DNA from: Pigmentiphaga kullae
GTDB taxonomy: Bacteria; Pseudomonadota; Gammaproteobacteria; Burkholderiales; Burkholderiaceae_B
Reading direction: 5' to 3'
Assembly (NCBI RefSeq): GCF_004216695.1
Contig: NZ_SGXC01000001.1
Coordinates: 1,488,001-1,552,000, forward strand
Length of the DNA stretch: 64,000 nucleotides
The position numbers and the translations under genes are program-made. The notes beneath the pieces are model-generated. The model ran no database searches. It was not told where the DNA came from and was given only the letters and a program-made list of their open reading frames with translations. Below, piece after piece: positions 1 to 8,254 of this stretch (its first letter is position 1; every line of letters begins with the position of its first letter).

Positions 1-875
1 AACTGCGCGTGCGCCTGGGCAGCACGCACGACCTGGCACGCTGCCAGCAGGCGGCCGAGCGCGACGGCAAGCCGCTCGAGGCGGCGATCCTGGTCAGCGC
101 CGCGCCCGAGCTGTTCATGGCGGCCTGCGTGTCGCTGCCGCCGGATGCCAGCGAACTGGCCCTGGCCGCGGCCATACGCGGCGGGCCGCTGCGCATGAGG
201 CCGTGCAGGACCATCGACCTGTCGGTGCCGGCCGCGGCCGACATCGTGATCGAGGGACGCATCCTGCCCAACGAGCGCCGTCCCGAAGGCCCCTTCGGCG
301 AATTCATGGGCTACTACGTCGAGGTGGGCGAGAACCACGTGTTCGAGGTCACGCACGTCGGCTGGCGCAAGGGCGCCGTCTTCCACGGACTGATCTGCGG
401 TTCCAAGGAGGATCTGCGGCCGCTGGAGGCGGCCACGGCCGCGCGCATCTACCAGGCGCTCAAGACCCAGGTGCCGGGCGTGCTGGACGTCTCGTGCCGG
501 CCCACGGTCATGAACACCATCATCAAGATCCGCAAGCAGTACGAAGGGCACGGCGGCCACGCGCTTCTGGCCGCGATGGGATCGCACCTGGACTACAACA
601 AGTTCTGCGTGGTGGTGGACGAGGACGTCGACATTTACGACATGGAAGAGGTGGTCTGGGCGTTCGTGACGCGCGGGCGCGCCGACACCCGCACCATGGT
701 GGTGCCCAACGTGCCGGGCTTTTATCGCGATCCGCACAAGGACCATTGGGGACGCCTGGCGCTGGATGCGACGCGACCGTGGGGGCGCGAGGCGGAGTTC
801 GAGCGCAAGCGGATTCCGGGCGAGGATACGGTGGACCTGGCGGAGTATCTGGGCTCGCAGTGGCCGTCGGCATAG
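1..875 (+). CDS. UbiD-family decarboxylase, C-terminal part (5' end outside window)
   Basis: This is the carboxy-terminal ~290 residues of a UbiD-family, prenylated-FMN-dependent (de)carboxylase; the frame is open from base 3, so the start lies upstream. The catalytic Glu pair of the family is visible in PEGPFGEFMGYY, followed by VGENHVFEVTHV and VVVDEDVDIYDMEEV. It is a close paralogue of the complete gene at 8255-9586 and has the same tail (EFERKRIPG). The family acts on aromatic or alpha,beta-unsaturated acids and needs prFMN made by UbiX; no UbiX gene is present in the window. A GntR regulator begins about 56 bp downstream. The substrate cannot be told from sequence. Confidence 0.93.
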   Translation, partial: LRVRLGSTHDLARCQQAAERDGKPLEAAILVSAAPELFMAACVSLPPDASELALAAAIRGGPLRMRPCRTIDLSVPAAADIVIEGRILPNERRPEGPFGEFMGYYVEVGENHVFEVTHVGWRKGAVFHGLICGSKEDLRPLEAATAARIYQALKTQVPGVLDVSCRPTVMNTIIKIRKQYEGHGGHALLAAMGSHLDYNKFCVVVDEDVDIYDMEEVVWAFVTRGRADTRTMVVPNVPGFYRDPHKDHWGRLALDATRPWGREAEFERKRIPGEDTVDLAEYLGSQWPSA

Positions 876-899
876 GGGCTGGAGCGGAGTCGGTATGCA

Positions 900-915
900 A
901 AAAACAATTGTTTTT
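900..915. promoter_or_regulatory. 16-bp perfect palindrome, candidate GntR operator
   Basis: AAAAACAATTGTTTTT is a perfect 16-bp palindrome in the gap between the UbiD gene (stop at 875) and the GntR gene (start 932). It is AT-only apart from one C/G pair in otherwise GC-rich DNA. GntR/FCD regulators usually bind short palindromes near their own gene, so autoregulation is a reasonable inference. It could also act on the genes that follow. Confidence 0.5.
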
Positions 916-931
916 CTGCCGGGACTGGCCG

Positions 932-1630
932 ATGATACGCGGCACGACCATGAAGACACTGCCGCCTCTTTCCCTGGAGCAGTTGCCCCGCGCGGACCTG
1001 CTTCCCGAACGTATCTACCGCCAGATCCACGAGAAGATCGCCAGCGGCGAGATCGATCCGTCCGTGCGCATGACCGAGACGCAGCTGGCCGCGATGCTGG
1101 GCGTCTCGCGCACGCCGCTGCGCGAGGCGTTGACGCGCCTGCGCCACGAGGGGCTGCTGACCGCTGGCAGGGGAACCTCGGTGGCATCGCTGTCCCGCCA
1201 GGATCTCGAGGAAATCATGGAACTGCGGCTGCTGATCGAGCCCTATCTGGCAGCCCGCGCCGCCCGGTCGGTCACGCCCGAGGGCCTGGCCGCGCTCGAA
1301 GCGGTCGTCCAGCGGGAAGTCGATGCGCTGTCCCGGCCATCCCTGCAGAAATTCGTCATGGCCAACCATGACTTTCGCGTCGCGCTGGTGCGGCTGGCCG
1401 GCAACAAGCGGCTGGGCGAGGCGGCCAGCCGCCACGACAGCCAGATCCAGACCCTGCGGCGGGCCACGCTGGAGAAAAAGTCCAACCGCGAGATCGTGGT
1501 CCGGCACCACCGGGCGCTGGTCGAGGCGCTGGGCCGGCGCGATGCCCGCGCGGCCGAGAAAATCATGCGCGACCTGATGCTGCAGGCGCGCGAATCGATC
1601 CTGGCGCTGATTCCCGCGCGCAGGTCCTGA
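932..1630 (+). CDS. GntR-family regulator, FadR/FCD subfamily
   Basis: Transcriptional regulator of 232 residues. The N-terminal winged helix shows the GntR signature (MTETQLAAMLGVSRTPLREA then LRHEGLLTAGRGTSV). The C-terminal all-helical FCD ligand domain has the MANHDFRVALVRLAGN and VVRHHRALVEAL segments that supply metal or ligand contacts in the family. The ATG at 932 is used; a second in-frame ATG at 950 is possible, and neither has a strong Shine-Dalgarno. A perfect palindrome lies 17 bp upstream. The hydantoinase gene starts 14 bp after the stop, so it probably controls the UbiD/hydantoinase/TRAP genes. FCD effectors are usually small organic acids; this one is unknown. Confidence 0.9.
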   Translation: MIRGTTMKTLPPLSLEQLPRADLLPERIYRQIHEKIASGEIDPSVRMTETQLAAMLGVSRTPLREALTRLRHEGLLTAGRGTSVASLSRQDLEEIMELRLLIEPYLAARAARSVTPEGLAALEAVVQREVDALSRPSLQKFVMANHDFRVALVRLAGNKRLGEAASRHDSQIQTLRRATLEKKSNREIVVRHHRALVEALGRRDARAAEKIMRDLMLQARESILALIPARRS

Positions 1631-1644
1631 AAGGAGCAACGGTC

Positions 1645-4600
1645 TTGCTACGGCTGGGTATCGACATAGGGGGAACTTTCACCGACTTCGCGCTGGAAGC
1701 CAGCGACGGCGGCTCGACGCGGCGATGGTTCCTGAAAGTGCTGACGACCCCGGAGTCGCCGGAACGCGGCGTGCTCGAGGGGCTGGACCGCGTTCTTGCC
1801 GATGCCGGCTTCCGGCACGCCGACCTCGATGCGGTGGTGCATGGCACCACGCTGGCCACCAATGCCGTCATCGAGCGCCGCGGCGCGCGCATCGCGTTCA
1901 TCACGACCGACGGCTTTCGCGACACCCTGGAGATGGGCACCGAAAGCCGCTACGACCACTACGACCTCTATGTCGATAAGCCGGACCCGCTGGTTCCGCG
2001 CGACCTGCGCCTGGTGGTGGACGAGCGCATGTCGGCGGACGGTCAGGTGCTGCGCCCCCTGGACGATGCCGCCATCGAAGCGCTGTTGCCGGCCCTGGAC
2101 GAAGCCGGGGTCGAGGCCGTCGCCATTGGTTTCCTGCACAGCTACCGGAATCCCGCGCACGAGAGGCAGGCCGGGGCCGCGCTCGCGCGGCTGCGGCCGC
2201 ATCTGGACGTGTCGCTGTCGTCCGAGGTCGCGCCCGAGATCCGCGAGTTCGAGCGCTTCGCGACCGCCTGCGTCAATGCCTACGTGCAGCCGGTGATGGC
2301 CGGCTATCTGCGCCGCCTGGAAGAGGCGCTGGCGGCGCGCGGCGTGCGCGCGCCGCTGCTGTTGATGCTGTCCAACGGCGGCCTGTGCGAGGTCGAGGTC
2401 GCCCGGCGCTTTCCCGTCCGGCTGCTGGAGTCGGGACCCGCCGGCGGCGCCATCCTGGCGGCCGACGTGGCACGGCGCCTGGGCATAGACCGCGCGCTGC
2501 TGCTGGACATAGGGGGGACCACCGCCAAGCTGTGCTTCATCGACGAAGGCGCGCCGCAGACCGCGCGCTCGATGGAAGTGGCGCGCCTGGCCCGCTTCAA
2601 GGCGGGCAGCGGCATTCCGCTGCGCTTTCCCGTGGTCGAGCTGGCCGAGATCGGCGCCGGCGGCGGCTCCATCGCGCACCTGGATGCGCTGGGGCGGCTG
2701 CAGGTGGGGCCGGAGAGCGCCGGTTCGGTGCCGGGGCCGGCCTGCTACATGCGGGGCGGCACGCAGCCCACCGTCACCGACGCGCACCTGGCGCTGGGCC
2801 GGCTGGACGCGGAGCATTTCGCCGGTGGCCGGATGAGGCTGGGCCTGGGCGCGGCGCGCGAAGCGCTGGGCGGGCTGGGCGGATCGCTGGGGCTGTCGGT
2901 CGAGGACGCGGCGTGGAGCATCTGCGAGATCGTCGACGAGAGCATGGCCAATGCCGTTCACGAGCACGCGGTCGAGGTCGGCAAGGGCGTGGATGGCCGC
3001 ACGCTGATCGCGATCGGCGGCATGGCGCCGCTGCATGCCGCGCGGCTGGCCGCCAAGCTGGGGCTGGACCGGGTGGTCATTCCGCAAGGCGCGGGCGTGG
3101 GGTCGGCGCTGGGTTTCCTGCGCGCGCCGGTGGCGTTCGAGACGACCCGCAGCGTGCAGGCCAGGTTGTCGTCGTTCGACGCGGGCCAGGCCAACGCCAT
3201 CGTCCAGGAACTGGCCGCCGAAATGCATCGAGTGGTCCGCCGGGCCGCTCCCGGCGCCGAGGTTCGCGAGCAGCGGACCGCCTGGATGCGCTACCAGGGG
3301 CAAGGACACGAGATACGGGTGCTTCTACCCGACCGCCCCTTCGGCGAAGAGGCCGGGCAGATGCTGGCCACCGCGTTCGAGGCCGCCTACCGGGCGCTTT
3401 ACGGTCGCGTGATTGCCGGCGCGCAGATCGAGGTGCTGGGCTGGACCGTCAGGGTGGAGGCGCCGGTACCGGACGTCGCGCCCGCCGCGGCCGGCATGGA
3501 CGCATCCCGCGCGGCCGGCGCGCGCCGGTTCTACGACCAGACCCTGCGCGATTTCGTGTCCGGTCCGGTACTGCCTGCCCGCGCCGTGGCGCCCGGCGCG
3601 CCGCTGGCCGGACCGGCCCTGCTCGTGGAGGACGAGACCACCATCGTGGTGCCGGCGGGCCTGGCGGTCCAGGCCACCCCGGCGGGCGACATCGTGCTGG
3701 ACGGCGCGGCGGCTTCCCCGGCCGCCGCGGCGGGCCGCGGCATGCCCGAGGAGATCAAGGCCCAGGTCCTGTGGAGCCGCCTGATCGCCGTGGTCGAGGA
3801 GCAGGCGCGCACGCTGATGCGCACGGCCTTCTCTCCCACCGTCCGCGAAGCGGGCGACCTGTCGGCCGGGCTGTTCGACCTGGAAGGACGGCTCATCGCC
3901 CAGGCGGTCACGGGCACGCCCGGCCATGTCAATTCCATGGCCGCCTGCGCCCGCCATTTCCTGGACAAGCACCCGCCGGCCTCCATGTCCGAGGGCGACC
4001 ACTTCATCACCAACGACCCCTGGCTGACGTCGGGCCACCTGCACGACGTTACCGTGTTGTCGCCCGCCTTCCAGGGCGGCAAGGTCGTCGGCTTCTTCGC
4101 CTGTACCTGCCATCAGGTCGACATCGGCGGCCTGGGCCAGGGGCCGGACGGGCGGTCGGTGTACGAAGAAGGCCTGTACATCCCCATCCTGCGCCTGGCG
4201 CGCGCGGGCCGCATCAACGAGGACCTGCTCGACATCGTGCGCGCCAACGTGCGCCAGCCCGAGCCGGTGGTGGGCGACATCCTGTCGTACGTCACGGCCA
4301 ACGAAGTCAGCGCCCGCCGCCTGGCGGCCACCCTGGACGAGTTCGGCCAGGACGGGCTGGCCGCCATTTCGGCGTTCCTGCTGGAACGCTCGGCCGCCGG
4401 CATGCGCGCCGCCATCGCCCGGCTGCCCCGGGGCAGGTACACCTCGCACATGCGGCTGGACGGCTACGACCGTCCGGTCGACATCCATTGCGCGGTCGCC
4501 ATCGACGGCGAGCGCATACGGGTATCGTTCGACGGCACGTCGGCGGCCAGCGCCAAGGGCATCAACCTGGTGCTGAACTACACCCGCGCCTACGCCGCGT

Positions 4601-5376
4601 TCGGCGTGCGCGCGGCGGTCGCGCCCGGCGTGCCCAACAACGCGGGATCGCTGTCCCTGGTGGAAGTGGACGCGCCCCAAGGTTCCATCCTGAACGTGCG
4701 CCATCCGGCGCCGGTCTGCGCGCGCCACATCATCGGCCAGTTCCTGCCCGAGGTGGCGCTGGGCGCGCTGGCCGGGGCGCTGCCCGGCCGCATCCCGGCC
4801 GAGGGAGCCGCCTGCAATTGGGGGCTGCAACTGCGCGGCGGCGCCGAGGGCGGCATGCCTTTCGAGATCCTGTTCTTCAACGCCGGCGGCTCGGGCGCGC
4901 GTCCCGAAGGCGATGGCTTGTCGGCCACCGCTTTTCCCAGCGGCATCCGGTCCATCCCCGTCGAGATCTGCGAAACGGCCGCGCCCATCGTCATCTGGCG
5001 CAAGGAACTGCTGCCCGACAGCGGCGGCGCCGGCCAGTACCGAGGCGGTCTCGGCCAACGGGTGGAGGTCGCTTCCCGCGACGGGGCGCCGTTCCAGGTG
5101 TTCGGCATCTTCGACCGGGTGCTCAATCCCGCCCGTGGGCGCGAGGGCGGCGCCGACGGCGCGCCCGGGTGGGTGGGCACCGTCTCGGGATCGGCCATGC
5201 GTTCCATGGGCCTGCAGACCGTGCCCGCCGGCGAAGTCCTGCGCATCGACGTGCCGGGCGGCGCCGGCTACGGCGATCCGTCGCGCCGCGCGCCCGAGGC
5301 GGTCCGCCGCGATACGCGGCTGGGCTATCTCTCGCCGGGGGCCGCCCGGCGATTCCATCCCGGTGCGATCGACTGA
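1645..5376 (+). CDS. Fused hydantoinase/oxoprolinase A+B (HyuA-HyuB fusion)
   Basis: Protein of 1243 residues joining two subunits that are often separate. Residues 1 to ~690 are the ATP-using HyuA/5-oxoprolinase part: phosphate motif LGIDIGGTFTDFALE at the N-terminus, a second loop LLDIGGTTAKLCF near 290, and IGGMAPLHAARLAAKLG. Residues ~700 to 1243 are the HyuB part, starting MPEEIKAQVLWSRLIAVVEE. The family includes N-methylhydantoinases, 5-oxoprolinase and acetone/acetophenone carboxylases, all ATP-dependent. The start is TTG at 1645, chosen because AAGGAG sits 8 bp upstream and the N-terminal motif begins at once. TRAP transporter genes follow directly. The true substrate could be a cyclic amide or a ketone to be carboxylated. 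Confidence 0.92.
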   Translation: MLRLGIDIGGTFTDFALEASDGGSTRRWFLKVLTTPESPERGVLEGLDRVLADAGFRHADLDAVVHGTTLATNAVIERRGARIAFITTDGFRDTLEMGTESRYDHYDLYVDKPDPLVPRDLRLVVDERMSADGQVLRPLDDAAIEALLPALDEAGVEAVAIGFLHSYRNPAHERQAGAALARLRPHLDVSLSSEVAPEIREFERFATACVNAYVQPVMAGYLRRLEEALAARGVRAPLLLMLSNGGLCEVEVARRFPVRLLESGPAGGAILAADVARRLGIDRALLLDIGGTTAKLCFIDEGAPQTARSMEVARLARFKAGSGIPLRFPVVELAEIGAGGGSIAHLDALGRLQVGPESAGSVPGPACYMRGGTQPTVTDAHLALGRLDAEHFAGGRMRLGLGAAREALGGLGGSLGLSVEDAAWSICEIVDESMANAVHEHAVEVGKGVDGRTLIAIGGMAPLHAARLAAKLGLDRVVIPQGAGVGSALGFLRAPVAFETTRSVQARLSSFDAGQANAIVQELAAEMHRVVRRAAPGAEVREQRTAWMRYQGQGHEIRVLLPDRPFGEEAGQMLATAFEAAYRALYGRVIAGAQIEVLGWTVRVEAPVPDVAPAAAGMDASRAAGARRFYDQTLRDFVSGPVLPARAVAPGAPLAGPALLVEDETTIVVPAGLAVQATPAGDIVLDGAAASPAAAAGRGMPEEIKAQVLWSRLIAVVEEQARTLMRTAFSPTVREAGDLSAGLFDLEGRLIAQAVTGTPGHVNSMAACARHFLDKHPPASMSEGDHFITNDPWLTSGHLHDVTVLSPAFQGGKVVGFFACTCHQVDIGGLGQGPDGRSVYEEGLYIPILRLARAGRINEDLLDIVRANVRQPEPVVGDILSYVTANEVSARRLAATLDEFGQDGLAAISAFLLERSAAGMRAAIARLPRGRYTSHMRLDGYDRPVDIHCAVAIDGERIRVSFDGTSAASAKGINLVLNYTRAYAAFGVRAAVAPGVPNNAGSLSLVEVDAPQGSILNVRHPAPVCARHIIGQFLPEVALGALAGALPGRIPAEGAACNWGLQLRGGAEGGMPFEILFFNAGGSGARPEGDGLSATAFPSGIRSIPVEICETAAPIVIWRKELLPDSGGAGQYRGGLGQRVEVASRDGAPFQVFGIFDRVLNPARGREGGADGAPGWVGTVSGSAMRSMGLQTVPAGEVLRIDVPGGAGYGDPSRRAPEAVRRDTRLGYLSPGAARRFHPGAID

Positions 5377-5403
5377 TCGCGCGCACACCAAGGAAGTCCG
5401 AGC

Positions 5404-6408
5404 ATGCAACGACACTCCATTTCCCTTCGCATCCGCGCGCTGCTGGGCATCGCGGCGCTGGCGCTCGGCGGCTCCGCCCTGGCGCAGACCCGGCTCGACA
5501 TGGCGATCGCCTGGCCGCCGGGCAATTTCCACACGAAGAACGCCGTGGCCTTCGCCGAGGCGGTGGACAAGGCCACCGGCGGACAGGTGAAGATCACCGT
5601 GCACGCGGGTGGGGTGTTGGGGTTGAAGGGACCCGAGACGCTGCGCGCCGTGCGCGACGGCATCGTGCCCATGGCCGAGTTCAACGCGCCGCAGCAGGTG
5701 GGCGACGCACCTCTGTTCTCGCTCGAGGCGCAGCCCTATCTGGTGGGCGACTATCGCCAACTGCGCGTGCTGCACGACATCATGCTGCCCGAGTACGACA
5801 AGGTGCTGGCCCGCTTCGGGCAGAAGCGGCTGTACATGACGCCCTGGCCGGACCAGTATCTCTTCACCCGCAAGCCGGTCGCGGCGGCGGCGGATGCGAA
5901 GGGCATGAAGGTGCGGGTCACGGACCGCGTGACGTCCGAACTGATCAAGCAGGTGGGCATGTCGCCGGTGCAGATGACCTTCGCCGACATGATGCCGGCG
6001 CTGGCCTCGGGCGGCCTGGATGGCGTGACGACCTCGGCCAGCACCGCCGTGGACTCGCGCTTCTGGGAGTTCCTGAAGCACGCCTACAAGACGAACCACG
6101 TGTGGTCGTCGAACGTGGCGACGATCAACCTGGCCGCATGGAAGAAGCTGACGGCCGCGCAGCGCGACGCGATCGAGAAGGTGGCGCGGGATCTCGAACC
6201 GGCCTTCTGGAAGGCCAGCCAGGAGGACGACGCCAAGTCGCTGGCAGTCCTGCGCGAACACGGCATGCAGATCGAGCCCTTGCCCGCGCCCGTCGCCGCG
6301 GACCTGAAGCAGGCCGCCGCCGGCATGGTCGAGGACTATGCGCGGCGCACGCCGCCCGTGCCCGAGCTGCTTCGCCAGTATCGCGAGCGCGCGGGGCAGG
6401 CCCGATGA
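5404..6408 (+). CDS. TRAP transporter substrate-binding protein (DctP family)
   Basis: Periplasmic solute-binding protein of 334 residues for a TRAP transporter. A signal peptide of about 27 residues ends at GSALA. The mature part has the DctP pattern: FAEAVDKATGGQVKITVHAGG, then ELIKQVGMSPVQMTFADMMPALASGGLDG with the Arg-containing ligand region (VRVTDRVTSE) just before it. AAGGA is present upstream of the ATG. The stop overlaps the start of the small membrane subunit in ATGA, so the transporter genes are translationally coupled. TRAP receptors mostly bind carboxylates, which fits import of the acid handled by the neighbouring UbiD enzymes. Confidence 0.93.
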   Translation: MQRHSISLRIRALLGIAALALGGSALAQTRLDMAIAWPPGNFHTKNAVAFAEAVDKATGGQVKITVHAGGVLGLKGPETLRAVRDGIVPMAEFNAPQQVGDAPLFSLEAQPYLVGDYRQLRVLHDIMLPEYDKVLARFGQKRLYMTPWPDQYLFTRKPVAAAADAKGMKVRVTDRVTSELIKQVGMSPVQMTFADMMPALASGGLDGVTTSASTAVDSRFWEFLKHAYKTNHVWSSNVATINLAAWKKLTAAQRDAIEKVARDLEPAFWKASQEDDAKSLAVLREHGMQIEPLPAPVAADLKQAAAGMVEDYARRTPPVPELLRQYRERAGQAR

Positions 6409-6932
6409 GGGCATTGCTGGACGGCATCGATCGCCTGGCGCTCTGGGGCGCGCGCCTCGCCTGCTGGTTGATCGGCGCGATGCTGGCGCTGATCGTGGCC
6501 GAGGTCGCCTCGCGCAAGCTGCTGGGCATCAGCCTGGAGTTCGCCTGGGAATACGCCAGCTATCTGCTGGCCATTTCCTTCCTGGCCGGCAGCGGCCACG
6601 TCCTGCGGGCCGGATTCCACGTCCGGGTGCAATTGGCGCTGAACGCGCTGGCGCCGCGCCGCGCCCGCCTGCTGGATGGCGTGGTCACCGCGTTCACGGT
6701 CCTGGTGTCGGGTTTCTTCGCGTACGCGCTGTTGCGGCTGGCGTACATCTCCTACCTGGACCAGACGCGTTCCTTCCTGCCCAGCAACTCCCTGCTGTGG
6801 CCGTTCCAGGCCCTGTTCGCCCTGGGAGCCGTCGTCCTCGCGCTGCAGTTCGCCGCGCGCCTGGCGCGCATCGTGCTGGACGAGCCGACCGAGCAAGGCA
6901 CGAGCGACGCGCCGCTCGTCTCCACGGAATAG
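6405..6932 (+). CDS. TRAP transporter small membrane subunit (DctQ family)
   Basis: Inner-membrane protein of 175 residues with four hydrophobic segments (about residues 13-33, 50-67, 90-112 and 130-152). The family signature region reads EVASRKLLGISLEFAWEYAS. It couples the binding protein to the large permease subunit. The ATG at 6405 overlaps the upstream stop by 4 bp, and the large subunit starts 8 bp after its own stop. The hydrophilic C-terminal tail is probably cytoplasmic. Confidence 0.93.
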   Translation: MRALLDGIDRLALWGARLACWLIGAMLALIVAEVASRKLLGISLEFAWEYASYLLAISFLAGSGHVLRAGFHVRVQLALNALAPRRARLLDGVVTAFTVLVSGFFAYALLRLAYISYLDQTRSFLPSNSLLWPFQALFALGAVVLALQFAARLARIVLDEPTEQGTSDAPLVSTE

Positions 6933-6940
6933 GGGCCGCC

Positions 6941-8230
6941 ATGATAGAAATCGCTCTCGTCGTCGCGGGGCTGCTCATACTCCTGCTGGGGGCCGGCGTA
7001 TGGGTGGGCCTGGGGCTGATGGCCACGGGCGGGCTCGGCCTGATGCTGTTCCGCTCGACGCCGGTGGACGTGCTGCTGGGCCAGTTGTCCTGGAACTCGG
7101 CCACCGTGGCCGAGCTGTCGGCCCTGCCGCTGTTCGTGCTGATGGCCGAGATCCTGTTCCGTACCCGCATCGCGGCCGCGATCTTCGATGCGCTCGCGCC
7201 GTGGACGACGTGGCTGCCCGGACGGCTGGCCCACGTGAACGTGGCGGCCTGCACCGTTTTCGCCGCCGTGTCCGGATCGTCGGCCGCCACCGCGGCGACC
7301 ATAGGCCGGATCACGCTGCCTGAACTGACCCGCCGCGGCTACGGCGGTTCGCTGGCGATGGGGTCGCTGGCTGGCGCCGGCACCATCGGCTTTCTGATTC
7401 CTCCGTCGATCGTGATGATCGTCTACAGCGTGCTGGCGCAGATCTCGCTGCTGGACCTGTTCATGGCGGGCATCGTGCCCGGCCTCGTGTTGTCGGCCAT
7501 GTTCAGCGCCACCATCGTGCTGCTGGCGCTGGCGCGGCCGGGCCTCGTGCCGCAGGCGCGCGAACGCTACACCTGGGGCCAGCGCCTGGCGGCGCTGAAG
7601 AACCTGCTGCCGGTCCTGCTGCTGATCGGCGCCATCATCGGCTCGATGATGGCCGGCATCGCCACGCCCAACGAGGCGGCGGCGGTGGGCGTGGTGGGCG
7701 CGCTGGCCATCGCCGCCGTCTCGCGCGACCTGAGCCTTGCCGCCTTGCGCCAGGCCATGATGGGCACCGTCTTCACGTCCTCGATGATCGGCCTCATCGT
7801 CATGGGGGCCGGCTTCCTTTCCACTGCCATGGGCTACCTGGGCGTGCCCCGGGCCGTGGCGGAAATGATCGCGCCGCTGCACCTCGGGCCGGTGGGGCTG
7901 GTCGTCCTGCTGCTGCTCGTCTACCTGGTGCTGGGCTGCTTCCTGGATGGCATATCGGCCATCGTCATGACGCTGCCCATCGTGCTGCCGCTGGTGACGG
8001 CCGCGGGCTACGACCCGGTCTGGTTCGGCATCTTCCTGGTCGTCACCGTGGAGATGGCGCAGGTGACGCCGCCCGTGGGGTTCAACCTGTTCGTGATCCA
8101 GGGGTTGACCAAGGTGTCCGCCATGCGGGTGGCGCGCTCGGCCTTGCCCTTCTTCTTCGCGATGGTGGTCTTTACCGGCCTGATCATCGCCTTTCCGCAA
8201 ATCGTCATGTGGCTGCCCGGCCTGAAATAG
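6941..8230 (+). CDS. TRAP transporter large permease (DctM family)
   Basis: Integral membrane protein of 429 residues, the ion-coupled permease of the TRAP system. It is almost wholly hydrophobic with about a dozen segments. Conserved stretches include FAAVSGSSAATAATIGRITL, GTIGFLIPPSIVMIVY, and near the C-terminus GCFLDGISAIVMTLPIVLPL and VEMAQVTPPVGFNLFVIQG. The ATG at 6941 starts at MIEIALVVAG, the usual family start. With the two preceding genes it makes a complete dctPQM-type set between the hydantoinase fusion and the second UbiD gene. Confidence 0.95.
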   Translation: MIEIALVVAGLLILLLGAGVWVGLGLMATGGLGLMLFRSTPVDVLLGQLSWNSATVAELSALPLFVLMAEILFRTRIAAAIFDALAPWTTWLPGRLAHVNVAACTVFAAVSGSSAATAATIGRITLPELTRRGYGGSLAMGSLAGAGTIGFLIPPSIVMIVYSVLAQISLLDLFMAGIVPGLVLSAMFSATIVLLALARPGLVPQARERYTWGQRLAALKNLLPVLLLIGAIIGSMMAGIATPNEAAAVGVVGALAIAAVSRDLSLAALRQAMMGTVFTSSMIGLIVMGAGFLSTAMGYLGVPRAVAEMIAPLHLGPVGLVVLLLLVYLVLGCFLDGISAIVMTLPIVLPLVTAAGYDPVWFGIFLVVTVEMAQVTPPVGFNLFVIQGLTKVSAMRVARSALPFFFAMVVFTGLIIAFPQIVMWLPGLK

Positions 8231-8254
8231 CCGGGCGGCCCGCTGGAATCCATC

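Noticed and set aside
2385-6404. Very long plus-strand open frame across the hydantoinase and DctP genes
   Set aside because: It is an Arg/Gly/Ala-rich out-of-frame reading of two recognisable genes; only its last 175 codons (from 6405) are real, as the DctQ subunit.
3325-6414. 1029-codon minus-strand open frame opposite the hydantoinase fusion
   Set aside because: Composition is that of an antisense shadow (Arg, His, Gln, Gly), with no domains, and the plus strand is fully explained.
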